Assembly (NCBI GenBank): GCA_963801715.1
Contig: CAWDGB010000002.1
Location: forward strand, 124,001 to 188,000
Source: CAVVJA01 sp963801715
Lineage (GTDB): Bacteria; Actinomycetota; Actinomycetes; Mycobacteriales; Jatrophihabitantaceae
Length of the DNA stretch: 64,000 nt
Reading direction: 5' to 3'
Positions within the stretch are counted from its first letter, which is position 1. The number at the start of each line of letters is the position of its first letter. Position numbers and translations under genes: made by a program. Shown piece after piece: positions 53,696 to 62,234 of the stretch. Under the pieces are notes generated by a model. It was not told the DNA's origin, searched no databases, and saw only the letters and a list, made by a program, of their open reading frames with translations.

Positions 53696-54958
53696 TCAGT
53701 CGCCGACCGCTTCTGGGAGCGTTATCTCGAACGTGTCGATGGCGCGCCGATAGGCCCGTAGCAATCCATCCGTGGTGCGCCGCCAGGAGAATCCCTCGGC
53801 GTAGCGGCGTGCGCCATGGCCTAGCTGACGTCGACGGGCGGAATCGCGCAGCAGGTCGCCGATGACGCGCGCCCACTGATCCGGGTCGTGACCATCCACG
53901 AGCAGTCCGGAGACGCCGTCGGCAACCGATGTGGGCAGCCCACCGACCCGCGCGGCCACGACGGGTGTACCGCACGCCTCCGATTCGAGCGCCACCAACC
54001 CGAACGACTCGTTGAAGCTAGGCACGATGGTCAGGTCGGAAGCGCGGTAGTAGTCAGCGAGCGTGGCGCGATCGACGGGGGGCGCGAACGACACTCGGTC
54101 GACCAGTCCGAGCTGCGAAGCCAGTTCGGGAAGCCAGTCCGGATGGGCGAGGCCCGATCCGCTCGGTGCCCCGAGTACGAGCACCCGGAGGCGGCGTCCG
54201 AGGTCCGGATCCGTGTCGCGAAGCACGGCAGCGGCGCGCAGCACCAGATCGGGGGCCTTGAGCGGCTGGATGCGGCCGACGAACGTCACGACCAGGTCGT
54301 CAGGCGCGATCCCCAGCCGCTCGCGCGCGCCCGGGGCGGGCGCGAACGTGACCAGATCCACCCCGGGTGGAATGACCGAGATCCGCGAAGGATCGGCCCC
54401 GTACCAGCGGATCAGGTCCCGCGCCTCACCATCGGTGGAGGCCACCAAACGGTCCGCCTCGGCCACCACCTGTTGTTCACCCGCGATGCGGGAGAACGGC
54501 TCGGGGGTGTCGTCCTCGGCCAGCGCCGCGTTCTTGACCCGTCCGAGCGTGTGCGCAGCGTGTACGAGGGGCACACCCCACCGGTCACGCGCCAGCCAGC
54601 CCACCTGGCCGCTGAGCCAATAGTGCGAGTGGATCACGTCATACCACCCCGGTTCGTGCCGCGCCTCCGCCCGGAGCACCGCAGCGGCAAATGCGCACAG
54701 TTGGGCGGGCAGATCCTCCTTGCACAGGCCTTCGAACGGCCCGGCCGCGACGTGCCGCACGAGGACGCCGGGATGGGCTTCGACACGCGGCGGCTGGTCA
54801 CTCGAGGTGGCGCGGGTGAACACCTCGACCGCGATGCCCGCGTCGGCGAGCCGGCGCGACGTCTCCAGTATGTAAACGTTCATGCCGCCGGCGTCGCCGC
54901 CACCCGGTGCGTCGAGCGGAGAGGTGTGAACGCTCAGCATCGCTACCCGACGGATCAC
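53696..54958 (-). CDS. mshA: D-inositol-3-phosphate glycosyltransferase
   Basis: First step of mycothiol synthesis: transfers GlcNAc from UDP-GlcNAc to inositol 3-phosphate. GT4 enzyme of 420 residues. MLSVHTSPLDAPGGGDAGGMNVYI at the start, HSHYWLSG, VVTFVGRIQPLKAPDLVLRA and PSFNESFGLVALESEACGTPVVA are all in place. GTG at 54956-54958 follows GGAAGG and begins at the conserved IRRVAMLS. Confidence 0.96.
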   Translation of the reverse strand: MIRRVAMLSVHTSPLDAPGGGDAGGMNVYILETSRRLADAGIAVEVFTRATSSDQPPRVEAHPGVLVRHVAAGPFEGLCKEDLPAQLCAFAAAVLRAEARHEPGWYDVIHSHYWLSGQVGWLARDRWGVPLVHAAHTLGRVKNAALAEDDTPEPFSRIAGEQQVVAEADRLVASTDGEARDLIRWYGADPSRISVIPPGVDLVTFAPAPGARERLGIAPDDLVVTFVGRIQPLKAPDLVLRAAAVLRDTDPDLGRRLRVLVLGAPSGSGLAHPDWLPELASQLGLVDRVSFAPPVDRATLADYYRASDLTIVPSFNESFGLVALESEACGTPVVAARVGGLPTSVADGVSGLLVDGHDPDQWARVIGDLLRDSARRRQLGHGARRYAEGFSWRRTTDGLLRAYRRAIDTFEITLPEAVGD

Positions 54959-55041
54959 GGCCTTCCTTCCGGAAGTAGGAGTCGTTCGCCCCCGACCGAT
55001 CATGCCTGACCGTGCAGGTGCGGCGTCGCGGCGCCAACCGG

Positions 55042-56061
55042 TCAAAAGGTGACGCCCTTGAGGTGCGCCTCCGGCCGGAGCCGAATGCCGAACTGGCGTT
55101 CGACGCCAGCCCGGATCTCCGCGGCCAGGTCGAGCAATTCGGTTGTCGTCGCGCCCCCGCGATTGGTGAGCGCCAGTGCGTGCTTGGTCGAGATAGCCAC
55201 TCGCCCACCCCCCCGGTCCAGGCCGTAGCCCCGGGGGAATCCGGCGTTCTCGATCAGCCACCCGGCAGACAGCTTCACCTGACCGTCCACGATCCATTGT
55301 GGGCAGTCGCGCGGCGCGAGGCGGGGGGCGACAACCGGGTTCACGAAGAACGAGCCAACGCTCCAGGTGTCGTGATCCGAGGCGTCGAGCAGCATGCCCT
55401 TGCTCCGACGCAGATCGAGGACGACCTCGCGGACCGCGGCCGACGACGCCGCACGGCCCTGCTCGATGCCCAGCCGACGGGCCAGCTCGGCATATCGCAC
55501 TGGTGCCGAGTTAGGCGATCGGTGCAGCCGGAACGTGACCTCGAGCACCACGAAACGGTCAGTGTGTTTGAAGGCGCTTGTTCGGAAGGCGAATCCGCAT
55601 TCCTGGGGGGCGAAGGGGCGAATCTCACCGCCGTTCCGGTCCAGAACCTGCAGCTCGACGATCGAGTCGGCGACCTCGCTCCCGTAGGCGCCGACGTTCT
55701 GGACCGGCGTCGCCCCGGTGAGGCCCGGGATACCTGACATGGCCGCCAACCCGGACCAGCCCGTGGCGACCGATTGAGCGACTAGCTCATCCCACTCCAC
55801 GCCGGCTCGGACGGTCAGGCACACCGCGTCGTCCTGATCTTGCACGTCAACGCCGGTTGATTCGACGAGCACTACCACGCCGTCCCAACCCGCGTCCGCT
55901 GCGACCAGGTTGCTGCCCCCGCCGACGATCAGAAGCGGCTCGCCGGCCGCGTCGGCGCTTCGTACCGCATCGACGAGTTCGCAGGTCGTTCTGGCATGTT
56001 CGATCCGGCGGATAGGGCCGCCGAGGCGCAGCGTCGTCAGCGCGTCCAGGCGGGTCGGCAC
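55042..56061 (-). CDS. murB: UDP-N-acetylenolpyruvoylglucosamine reductase
   Basis: Cell-wall precursor enzyme: FAD/NADPH reductase forming UDP-MurNAc. 339 residues. FAD site TTLRLGGPIRRIEHA and IVGGGSNLV, then GIPGLTGATPVQNVGAYG, YAELARR and SVGSFFVNPVV with the catalytic Ser. The C-terminal ENAGFPRGYGL and Glu in RPEAHLKG complete the active site. Order murB, mshA, YbjN is conserved. Confidence 0.96.
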   Translation of the reverse strand: MPTRLDALTTLRLGGPIRRIEHARTTCELVDAVRSADAAGEPLLIVGGGSNLVAADAGWDGVVVLVESTGVDVQDQDDAVCLTVRAGVEWDELVAQSVATGWSGLAAMSGIPGLTGATPVQNVGAYGSEVADSIVELQVLDRNGGEIRPFAPQECGFAFRTSAFKHTDRFVVLEVTFRLHRSPNSAPVRYAELARRLGIEQGRAASSAAVREVVLDLRRSKGMLLDASDHDTWSVGSFFVNPVVAPRLAPRDCPQWIVDGQVKLSAGWLIENAGFPRGYGLDRGGGRVAISTKHALALTNRGGATTTELLDLAAEIRAGVERQFGIRLRPEAHLKGVTF

Positions 56062-56231
56062 GAACGGCCAGATTACGCCGTCGCTCAGTCGGAGCGCCCG
56101 GCCAGCCGCTCCTGTATGGGCCGAGGCCGAGCCCGGCCGGATTCATGCGTCGCTGCCCCTGTAGCTGCCCGGCGATCGCGCCGGCACCTCGCTCGTTCGC
56201 GCAACGCAAGGTCTGGAACACTCATGATGCG

Positions 56232-56304
56232 GGGCCTCTAGCTCAATAGGCAGAGCTGCGGACTTTTAATCCGTAGGTTGAGGGTTCGAGTCCCTCGGGG
56301 CCCA
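56232..56304 (+). tRNA. tRNA-Lys(TTT)
   Basis: Complete 73-nt cloverleaf: acceptor GGGCCTC/GGGGCCC, D-stem GCTC/GAGC, anticodon stem GCGGA/TCCGT with loop CTTTTAA (anticodon TTT), T-stem GAGGG/CCCTC. CA but not CCA follows. An integrase gene ends 20 bp downstream, so the 3' end is the probable attachment site. Confidence 0.96.
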
Positions 56305-56310
56305 CAGGCT
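56285..56310. other. Probable attachment site (attL) at tRNA-Lys 3' end
   Basis: T-loop and acceptor end of tRNA-Lys directly before a tyrosine integrase. Integration here would keep the tRNA intact. The second copy (attR) was not seen up to base 64000, so the element should extend past the window. Confidence 0.45.
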
Positions 56311-56323
56311 GCAGGGCCCGGAT

Positions 56324-57463
56324 TTACTGGGCTGCAGCGTCTCGGTCGAGTTCCGGGAACATGATCAACTGCGGTTCAGTCCGCAAAAAGTCCGCAGAAA
56401 GTCCGCGCGCGGTCCGCAATGCGTCCATCCGGTCGGCCACTTCGTCGAGCCGATCGCCGTAGAGGTGGCCGTACAGATCGAGCGTCATCGTCGCGCTCGC
56501 ATGCCCGAGCATCTGCTCGACGACCTTGACGTCGGCGCCGCTCGTGATGGCCAGCGACGCCGCGGTGTGCCGCAGGCCGTGCGGGGTGAGTCTGTCCAGG
56601 CCCGCCGTGCGCGCGGCGCGGTCGAAGACAGTGTGCCGGAAGTTCTGCAAGCGCAGCAGGCCGCCGCGCGGCGACGTGAACACGAAGTCGTCGGGGTTCT
56701 GGCCGGCGACGTGCTGTGCGAGTTCGTCGACGAGGAACCGCGGGATCGGGACGCTGCGCACCTGGTGGGACTTCGGCGTGCTGAACACTGCGCGGCCACC
56801 GACTTCGGCCACCGCCTCGACGATCTCGGCGCGGCGGCGCATCAGGTCGAGGCGTCGGACGCGCAGCGCGGACAGCTCGCCGAAGCGCAGGCCGGTGTAG
56901 GCGAGGAAGAGGATCACCAGGCGGTATTCGCCGGCTGCGTCGGCCAGCTGCTCGACCTGGTCGACGGTCAGGAAGACCTTCTCGTGCTTCGCCGCGCGCG
57001 GGAGCGGGACGTGGTCGGCCGGATTGCGCGCGAGCCGACCGTCGCGCACCGCGAGCGAGAACGTCAGCGACAGAACGCGATGGGCCTGACGGACGGTCGC
57101 CGCCGACAGGCCCGATGCGGTCAGGTCGGCGATCCACGCGGCGACCCCCTCGTGGGTGACGTCGGCCAGCCGGATTTCACCCCAGCGCGGGAGCACGTTG
57201 ACGCGGAGCAGACCTTCGTAGCGCGCCCTGGTCGACGGCTTCAGGTCGACCTTCGTCTCGAGCCATCGTCGCGACCACTCCCCGACGGTGATGCGCGACC
57301 GGCCGGGGTCGACGTACATGCCGGTCGTGACGGCCGTCGTCACCTCGTCGAGCCATCGCTGGGCGTCCACCTTTCGCTTGAAGTGGCGCGAGTGCTCCCT
57401 GCCGGCGCTGTCGCGGTATCGAGCCCGCCAGCGCCCGTCCGGACGCTTCGCAATGTTGGCCAT
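56324..57463 (-). CDS. int: Phage-type tyrosine recombinase (integrase)
   Basis: A 379-residue integrase. N-terminal arm-binding part (ANIAKRPDGRWRARYRD), SAM-like core-binding domain at about 65-150, catalytic domain with Arg in AYTGLRFGEL, HGLRHTAAS (HxxR), LGHAS and Tyr in LDLYGHLY. All catalytic residues are present, so it should be active. ATG at 57463 is preferred to the longer frame. The final 30 codons contain four helix-phased repeats. Transcribed towards the tRNA-Lys. Confidence 0.94.
   Translation of the reverse strand: MANIAKRPDGRWRARYRDSAGREHSRHFKRKVDAQRWLDEVTTAVTTGMYVDPGRSRITVGEWSRRWLETKVDLKPSTRARYEGLLRVNVLPRWGEIRLADVTHEGVAAWIADLTASGLSAATVRQAHRVLSLTFSLAVRDGRLARNPADHVPLPRAAKHEKVFLTVDQVEQLADAAGEYRLVILFLAYTGLRFGELSALRVRRLDLMRRRAEIVEAVAEVGGRAVFSTPKSHQVRSVPIPRFLVDELAQHVAGQNPDDFVFTSPRGGLLRLQNFRHTVFDRAARTAGLDRLTPHGLRHTAASLAITSGADVKVVEQMLGHASATMTLDLYGHLYGDRLDEVADRMDALRTARGLSADFLRTEPQLIMFPELDRDAAAQ
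56378..56417. repeat. Four heptamers with 11-bp period at the integrase 3' end
   Basis: AGTCCGC at 56378, 56389 and 56400, and GGTCCGC at 56411, each 11 bp apart, that is, on one face of the helix. They lie 75-115 bp from the tRNA, where integrase arm-type or excisionase sites are often found. Confidence 0.6.
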
Positions 57464-57601
57464 GTGATCGCCTCCGAGCCGCGTGACGATCTCGGTGTAC
57501 CACGACGATCTGTCAGCTCCGAACCCTGCAAGAACAGCCAACGCCAGTCAACGAAAGCCGACTGACACCGTCGCCGAACGCTCCGGCGTTACGCTTTCCT
57601 T

Positions 57602-57832
57602 GTGGCAGCTGATCGAGTGGTGACTGATCACCGCGTGATGGGTGGCGTGCCGTGCATCGCCGGCACGCGAATTCCGGTTGCCACGATCGTCGGTCTGATC
57701 GCCGAGGGCCTGACACCGGACGATGTGGTGGCCGAATATCCGCAGCTCACCCGCGACGACGTTCGGGCCGCCCTCGAGTTCGCCGCCGCGGCCGTCGACG
57801 AGCGACACCTTCCGCTCCGGATGCCTGCTTGA
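57602..57832 (+). CDS. DUF433 antitoxin-like protein
   Basis: A 76-residue DUF433 protein: VTDHRVMGGVPCIAGTRIPVATIVGLIAEGLTPDDVVAEYP is the family signature, with an HTH-like fold. DUF433 is commonly the antitoxin of DUF5615 toxins. GTG start. The stop TGA overlaps the TTG start of the next gene. Confidence 0.85.
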   Translation: MAADRVVTDHRVMGGVPCIAGTRIPVATIVGLIAEGLTPDDVVAEYPQLTRDDVRAALEFAAAAVDERHLPLRMPA

Positions 57833-58209
57833 GGTTTCTTCTCGACGAGTGCCTCAGCACTCGGCTCGCCCCGCTGTTGCGAGATGCCGGGCACGACTGC
57901 GTACACGTCCAGGAGCGCGAGCTGCTCGGAGCGCCGGACGAAGCGGTCATGGCTGCCGCCGTCGCGGAGTCGCGGGTGCTGGTCTCCATGGACACCGACT
58001 TCGGTGAGTCGCTCGCGACGTCGAACGCGAGCCTGCCCAGCGTCGTGCTCTTCCGTCGCGCCGGCCGCAAGGCGGAGGATCAAGCCGCGGTGCTCCTGCT
58101 GAATCTGGCTGACATCGCGGACGACCTCGACGCCGGCGCTATCGCGGTCATCATGAACAGCCAGATCCGCTTACGTCGCCTGCCACTTCGGCCCCAGCCG
58201 CCGGCCTGA
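57829..58209 (+). CDS. DUF5615 PIN-like toxin
   Basis: A 126-residue DUF5615 protein, PIN-like nuclease fold. It has FLLDECLSTRLAPLLRDAGHDCVHV at the start (catalytic-type Asp-Glu) and VLVSMDTDFGESLA (MDTDF, the second acidic pair). It starts with TTG at 57829 inside the DUF433 stop (TTGA), a coupling that would keep toxin level tied to antitoxin. Target unknown. Confidence 0.82.
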   Translation: MRFLLDECLSTRLAPLLRDAGHDCVHVQERELLGAPDEAVMAAAVAESRVLVSMDTDFGESLATSNASLPSVVLFRRAGRKAEDQAAVLLLNLADIADDLDAGAIAVIMNSQIRLRRLPLRPQPPA

Positions 58210-58676
58210 CCGGCAGCCCGTCCGGCTGATCGCGACCGCGATCTGAACGACACCGTCCCAGCCGCCACCACCCAGATCCTGCTCGCCCGCCCGGTTCAGA
58301 GATAGGCACGACCGGCTTCGACCGACCGGACTATGGCGACGCGCAGCGATTGTGGAACCTGGCACCGCTCATGCTCGCGGGAAGGACTAGTCGCGCATCA
58401 ACCAAGGCCGCCACGAACTGAGTCGACCACATCCTCGTCCCGGCCGCGCTGTGACTAATCGTCTCGGGTTAGGACCGGAGGACGTCTGGCCCGCAACCCA
58501 CGCGTTGTCTCGGCACGGATGACCGGCCGGAGACAGAATGGCCCGCTGGCGAAGACGGCGGACCACAACATCGGCCACATCGCAATCCATAGACAGCCGT
58601 GTGGCTATGTCAATCCGAACCGGCCCCGCCGTGACGGCTTCATCTGGCCCGGGTTGTGCGGGACTGGGTCGTGTGG
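58210..58676. other. Intergenic stretch, no gene seen
   Basis: About 470 bp between the toxin gene and the convergent cation transporter. Frames on both strands are short or Arg-rich shadows. No tRNA or operator recognised. Confidence 0.6.
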
Positions 58677-59267
58677 TTAGTCGTGGCTGGCGATTGTGTG
58701 GGCTTCGCGTAGTGCGTAGTAGACGATGACGAGCCCGGCGGCGGGGTCGGCCCACCACCAGTCGAGTAGCGCGTTGAGCAGCAGGCCGAGAAGGACTGCG
58801 CAGGCGAGTAGGCCGTCGATGACGGTGATTCGGCTTTCGGTGGTGAGGACGGGGTTTCCGAGGGCTTGGCCGGTGCGGTTTTTGCCGTAGGCGAGGGTGA
58901 ACATGGCGATGGCGGTGACGGCGGTCCAGGCGATGCCGAGTGGGCTGTGGTGCGGGTGGTGGCCGGTGGCCAGCACGACCGCGGTCTGGATGGTGAGGTA
59001 GGCGGCGAGGGCGAGGAACGCGCCCGCGATCAGGCGTAGTGCCGTGCGTTGCCTGGCTTCGCCGGTGCCGGACAGTTCCCAGAGCACGACGGTGCTGGCG
59101 CCGATCTCGATGAGTGAGTCGAGCCCGAAGCCGGCGAGGGCGACCGAGTGCGCGCGCAGCGCGGCGACGGCGAGGACGGCGATGCCGATGACGTTCCAGG
59201 CGAGGGTGGCGGCTTCGAGTTGGCGGCCGCGGCGCAGCAGTGCCACCGAAGCCGCCGCGGGGGTCAC
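58677..59267 (-). CDS. CDF-type cation transporter, membrane domain only
   Basis: A 196-residue protein with about six membrane segments. GFGLDSLIEIGASTVVLWEL resembles the metal-site helix of cation diffusion facilitators (DxxxD-like). The hydrophobic C-terminus ends without the cytoplasmic domain of ZitB-type transporters. Such short members are common next to full CDF proteins. GTG start overlaps the stop of the upstream CDF (GTGA). Substrate metal unknown. Confidence 0.75.
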   Translation of the reverse strand: MTPAAASVALLRRGRQLEAATLAWNVIGIAVLAVAALRAHSVALAGFGLDSLIEIGASTVVLWELSGTGEARQRTALRLIAGAFLALAAYLTIQTAVVLATGHHPHHSPLGIAWTAVTAIAMFTLAYGKNRTGQALGNPVLTTESRITVIDGLLACAVLLGLLLNALLDWWWADPAAGLVIVYYALREAHTIASHD

Positions 59268-60317
59268 GGGTGGGCTCCGGCGGGGTTGGCGTGGATGGTG
59301 GCGGCGGTCAGGCGCGGGACGTCGGTCGAGCAGGTGGGCTTCGGCGTGGTGGGCGATGTCGTGCGCGCTGGTCAGGCTGAGGTCGGGGTCGACGGTGATG
59401 TCGGCTTCGGCGCGCAGGGTGTGCCCGATCCAGCGGATCCGGAGCTGGTCGACGTGACGGATGCCGTCGACGTCGGCGACGGCGGCGGTGGCTTGCTCGA
59501 CCAGGTCCGGGTCGACGGCGTCCATGAGCCGGGCGCCGACCTGGCGCGACGGCCGAGCGCAGCACCCCGAGGATCGCGACGGTGATGAGCAGGCCGATGA
59601 CGGGGTCGGCCCGGGGCCAGCCGAGTCCGACCCCGATCGCGCCGAGCAGCACGGCGAGGCTGGTGAAGCCGTCGGTGCGGGCGTGCAGCCCGTCGGCGAC
59701 CAGCGCGGCCGAGCCGATGCGCCGCCCGACGCGTGATGCGGTAGCGGGCGACGATCTCGTTGCCGGCGAACCCGACGACCGCCGCGGCGGCGACCGCCCA
59801 CAGGTGCGTGCACCGGGCGCGGGTGGATCAGTCGCGTCGATGGCCTCGTAGCCGGCCAGCACCGCGGACAGGGTGATCATGGCGATGACGAACAGCCCGG
59901 CGAGGTCTTCGGCGCGGCCGTAGCCGTAGGTGTAGCGGGTGTTCGCCGGGCGCCGGGCCAGCCGGAACGCGATCAGCAGCGGCACGGCGGTCAGCGCGTC
60001 GGCGACGTTGTGCAGCGTGTCGCCGAGCAGCGCGACCGACCCCGAGATGACCACGACGATCGCTTGCACGGCCGGCGGTGGCCAGCAGGCCGGCCAGGCT
60101 GATCAGCAGCGCCCGGCGACCGGCCGCGTCGGATTCCAGCGCGTCATCGACCTGATCGGCCGAATCGTGGGAGTGCCCGCCGAACAGCTCGCGTGACCGG
60201 GTGCACCACGCGCGCCCAGCCAGACCCGTGATCGTGGTCCTGCTCGTGCTGGTCGTCATGGTCGTGGCCGTGCTCGTCGTGCTGGTCGTCGTGGTGGGGG
60301 CGGAGTTGGTGACCCAT
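59264..60317 (-). pseudogene. Cation diffusion facilitator (zinc/cobalt/cadmium efflux), frameshifted
   Basis: With seven single-base corrections it reads as a full CDF of about 345 residues. It starts MGHQLRPHHDD, then a His/Asp-rich loop (HGHDHDDQHEQDHDHG), then VALLGDTLHNVADALTAVP (metal site HxxxD), TYGYGRAEDLAGL, VADGLHARTDGFTSLAVLLGA, and the cytoplasmic domain HVDQLRIRWIGHTLRAEADI. Breaks lie near 59326, 59547, 59731, 59811, 59835, 60072 and 60199, and each is repaired by removing one base. Either a decayed gene or uncorrected sequence. Divergent from an ArsR-type gene. Confidence 0.75.
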
Positions 60318-60400
60318 CACCGGGCCCTTTCCGTCGCAGCGGTGTCGCCAGGCAAGGCTACCAAGATGTGCGAATCTGCGAATATGTTGTGACAGCCGTT
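60318..60400. promoter_or_regulatory. Divergent promoter region between CDF and ArsR genes
   Basis: The 83-bp gap contains GCGAAT twice (60370-60375 and 60378-60383, 8-bp period) followed by ATATGTTGTGAC. This is the expected place for the ArsR operator; the motif is not a clear palindrome. Confidence 0.45.
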
Positions 60401-60775
60401 ATGATCGGTGGCGTGCCACGCCCTCGCTCCACCGCCGGCCGGGCTGCGCCGCAGCATGCCGATCAGCTCAGCGAGTCCCAGGTCGGCGCTGCGGTGACCG
60501 CGTTCGCGTTGCTGTCCGACCCGACCAGGGTGCGGATGCTGTGGGCGTTGCGGGATGCCCAGCTCGACGTGGCCAGCCTCGCCGCGGTCGCTGGCTGCCG
60601 CCCGACGGTGGCCAGCCAGCATCTGTCCAAGCTGCGCTTCGCCGGGCTGGTCGAAGGCCGCCGCGACGGCCAGCGGGTGGTGTATCGGCTGCGCGGCGGG
60701 CACGTCCGGTCGCTGCTGACCGAGGCGTTGTTCCACGCCGATCATCAGGTCAGCGGCGCGCCGGTGCACGACTGA
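60401..60775 (+). CDS. ArsR/SmtB-family metal-responsive repressor
   Basis: A winged-helix regulator of 124 residues from ATG 60401 (GTG at 60413 is an alternative). HTH at about 67-90: LAAVAGCRPTVASQHLSKLRFAGLVEGRRDGQRVVYRL. The last helix LLTEALFHADHQ has His residues placed like the alpha-5 zinc/nickel/cobalt site of SmtB/NmtR. It would release its operator when metal rises and turn on the divergent CDF genes. Confidence 0.87.
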   Translation: MIGGVPRPRSTAGRAAPQHADQLSESQVGAAVTAFALLSDPTRVRMLWALRDAQLDVASLAAVAGCRPTVASQHLSKLRFAGLVEGRRDGQRVVYRLRGGHVRSLLTEALFHADHQVSGAPVHD

Positions 60776-61044
60776 AACGACCAGGCGAGCGCGCGCGAGG
60801 AGCGTCAGCGCCGCCGGCTGCGCGGGCGCGCGTTGCCGGGCGTGCGCGAGCCGGTAGCCGGTGGTGCCAGTCTTCATGATCTGAACGGATTTCGACCTCC
60901 CACCGGACACGTTCCTCGATTGCGCCACCATTCACCTGCTCACCACGGCAACACTCGATCGGCTGCGAGTTGTATCCGCGGCCGTTTCGAGGTGCGCCGA
61001 TTCCGGCCGAACATCGTCGCGGAGACAGCCGACCCTGGAACGGG

Positions 61045-61468
61045 TCACGGTGTGACGCGGCGCAGCCCGGTGAGCCGGGCGATCGCGGCGAATCCATCGT
61101 CGGTGCCGGGCCAGTGGGCGCGAACCGCGTCGATGCCGGCGCGGCGGACGACGCCGCGCAGCACGGCGGTGACGATGATCGCGTCGTCCGCGTATCCCAG
61201 GACCGGGATGAAGTCGGGGATCAGGTCGATCGGGCACGCGAGGTAGGCCAGCAGCAACCCGAGCCGGATGCGGACCCCGCGGGGCAGTGTCGGGTCGGTG
61301 GCGAGCCGGCGAACCAGGCGCAGCACATCCGGCAGCAGACGCAGCGCCTCGCGCAGCAGCCCACCTCGCGGCCGGGCGATGGACCAGCCCGATCACCAGG
61401 GCGATCCAGGCCAGCAGCAGGGCGGCGGCCATGCCCAAGAGCAGATCCCACCAGAACGACCCGGTCAT
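61045..61468 (-). pseudogene. DUF1232 (YkvA-like) membrane protein, one frameshift
   Basis: Starts at the ATG 61466-61468 (MTGSFWWDLLLGMAAALLLAW, a TM helix), then breaks near 61370. Removing one base restores the frame: GLLREALRLLPDV, then ACPIDLIPDFIPVLGYADDAII, the DUF1232 signature. About 140 residues. Function unknown. The start overlaps the probable ChrB-like stop (ATGA). Confidence 0.7.
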
Positions 61469-62066
61469 CGCCGGTCCGCCACCCTCAACCGCCGGCGTTT
61501 CACCGGCAGGGGCGGGTTCCGGTGCTTCAGCGCGCAGTGCGGCGTCCTCGAACGCGGCCAGCTCGGCTGCGGCCTCCTCGACGGCGTCGCGGGCGGCCTG
61601 GCCGCCGGGCGCGACGAAGTAGTCGCGGGCGGCGATCTTGGCCAGCCACGTGCGGAATCGCTCCAGGTCGGCTTCGGACTCCTCGACCTCGGCGTAGGTG
61701 ACGTTCCCGCGAGCGTGTTCGTCGGCCAGTTCCTTCCGCAGCTCCGGCAGCCGTTCCAGGACCTCGGCGTATTCGGCGTCGCGGGCGGCGTTGAGCTCGG
61801 CGATCACCGCGTGTTCATCGGCCGAGTCCGCGAAGGTCATCGACAGGACGCGGACGGTGCCGCCCTGGCGGCGGATCCGGTCGGCCAGCCGCCGGACCTC
61901 GCGCACCACCGCCGGCCGGGCCGGCAGCAGACACACCGACTGCTGCAGGTACAACGCACCCAACGACCGCAGCTTGCGCCACACCTGCACCCGCAGCGTG
62001 GCCGCTCCTCCGGCGGTGGAGGCGCTGATGAGCAACCAGCCCCGATCGTGCTGCTTCGTTCGTCAC
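61465..62066 (-). pseudogene. ChrB-like (chromate-resistance N-terminal domain) protein, frameshifted
   Basis: Corrected product of about 200 residues: GWLLISASTAGGAATLRVQVWRKLRSLGALYL, CLLPARPAVVREV and AEYAEVLERLPELRKELADE. This is the Chrome_Resist/ChrB N-terminal fold, an actual metal sensor or a related helical protein. One base must be removed near 62057 (for the GTG start at 62066) and one near 61482 for the stop to overlap the next gene. If not corrected, TTG at 62035 is the only start. No chrA transporter is in view. Confidence 0.65.
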
Positions 62067-62234
62067 ACTGTTATGTTACGGACGTTACGTTTCGCGATCA
62101 ACCGCCGGGTGCGCTGCAAGGGGCTACTTTCCAGCCGGTGACGGCAGCGTCGTGATGAACCACCACGCTGCATCGCACCCAGAGCGCCGGCGCGTTCTCG
62201 CCGACGACGAGCCGCGGCGGGGTTAGCGGCCCGG

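Noticed and set aside
58387..58758. Arg-rich ORF near the toxin-antitoxin pair
   Set aside because: Overlaps the cation transporter and the translation is low in hydrophobic residues, typical of a shadow frame.
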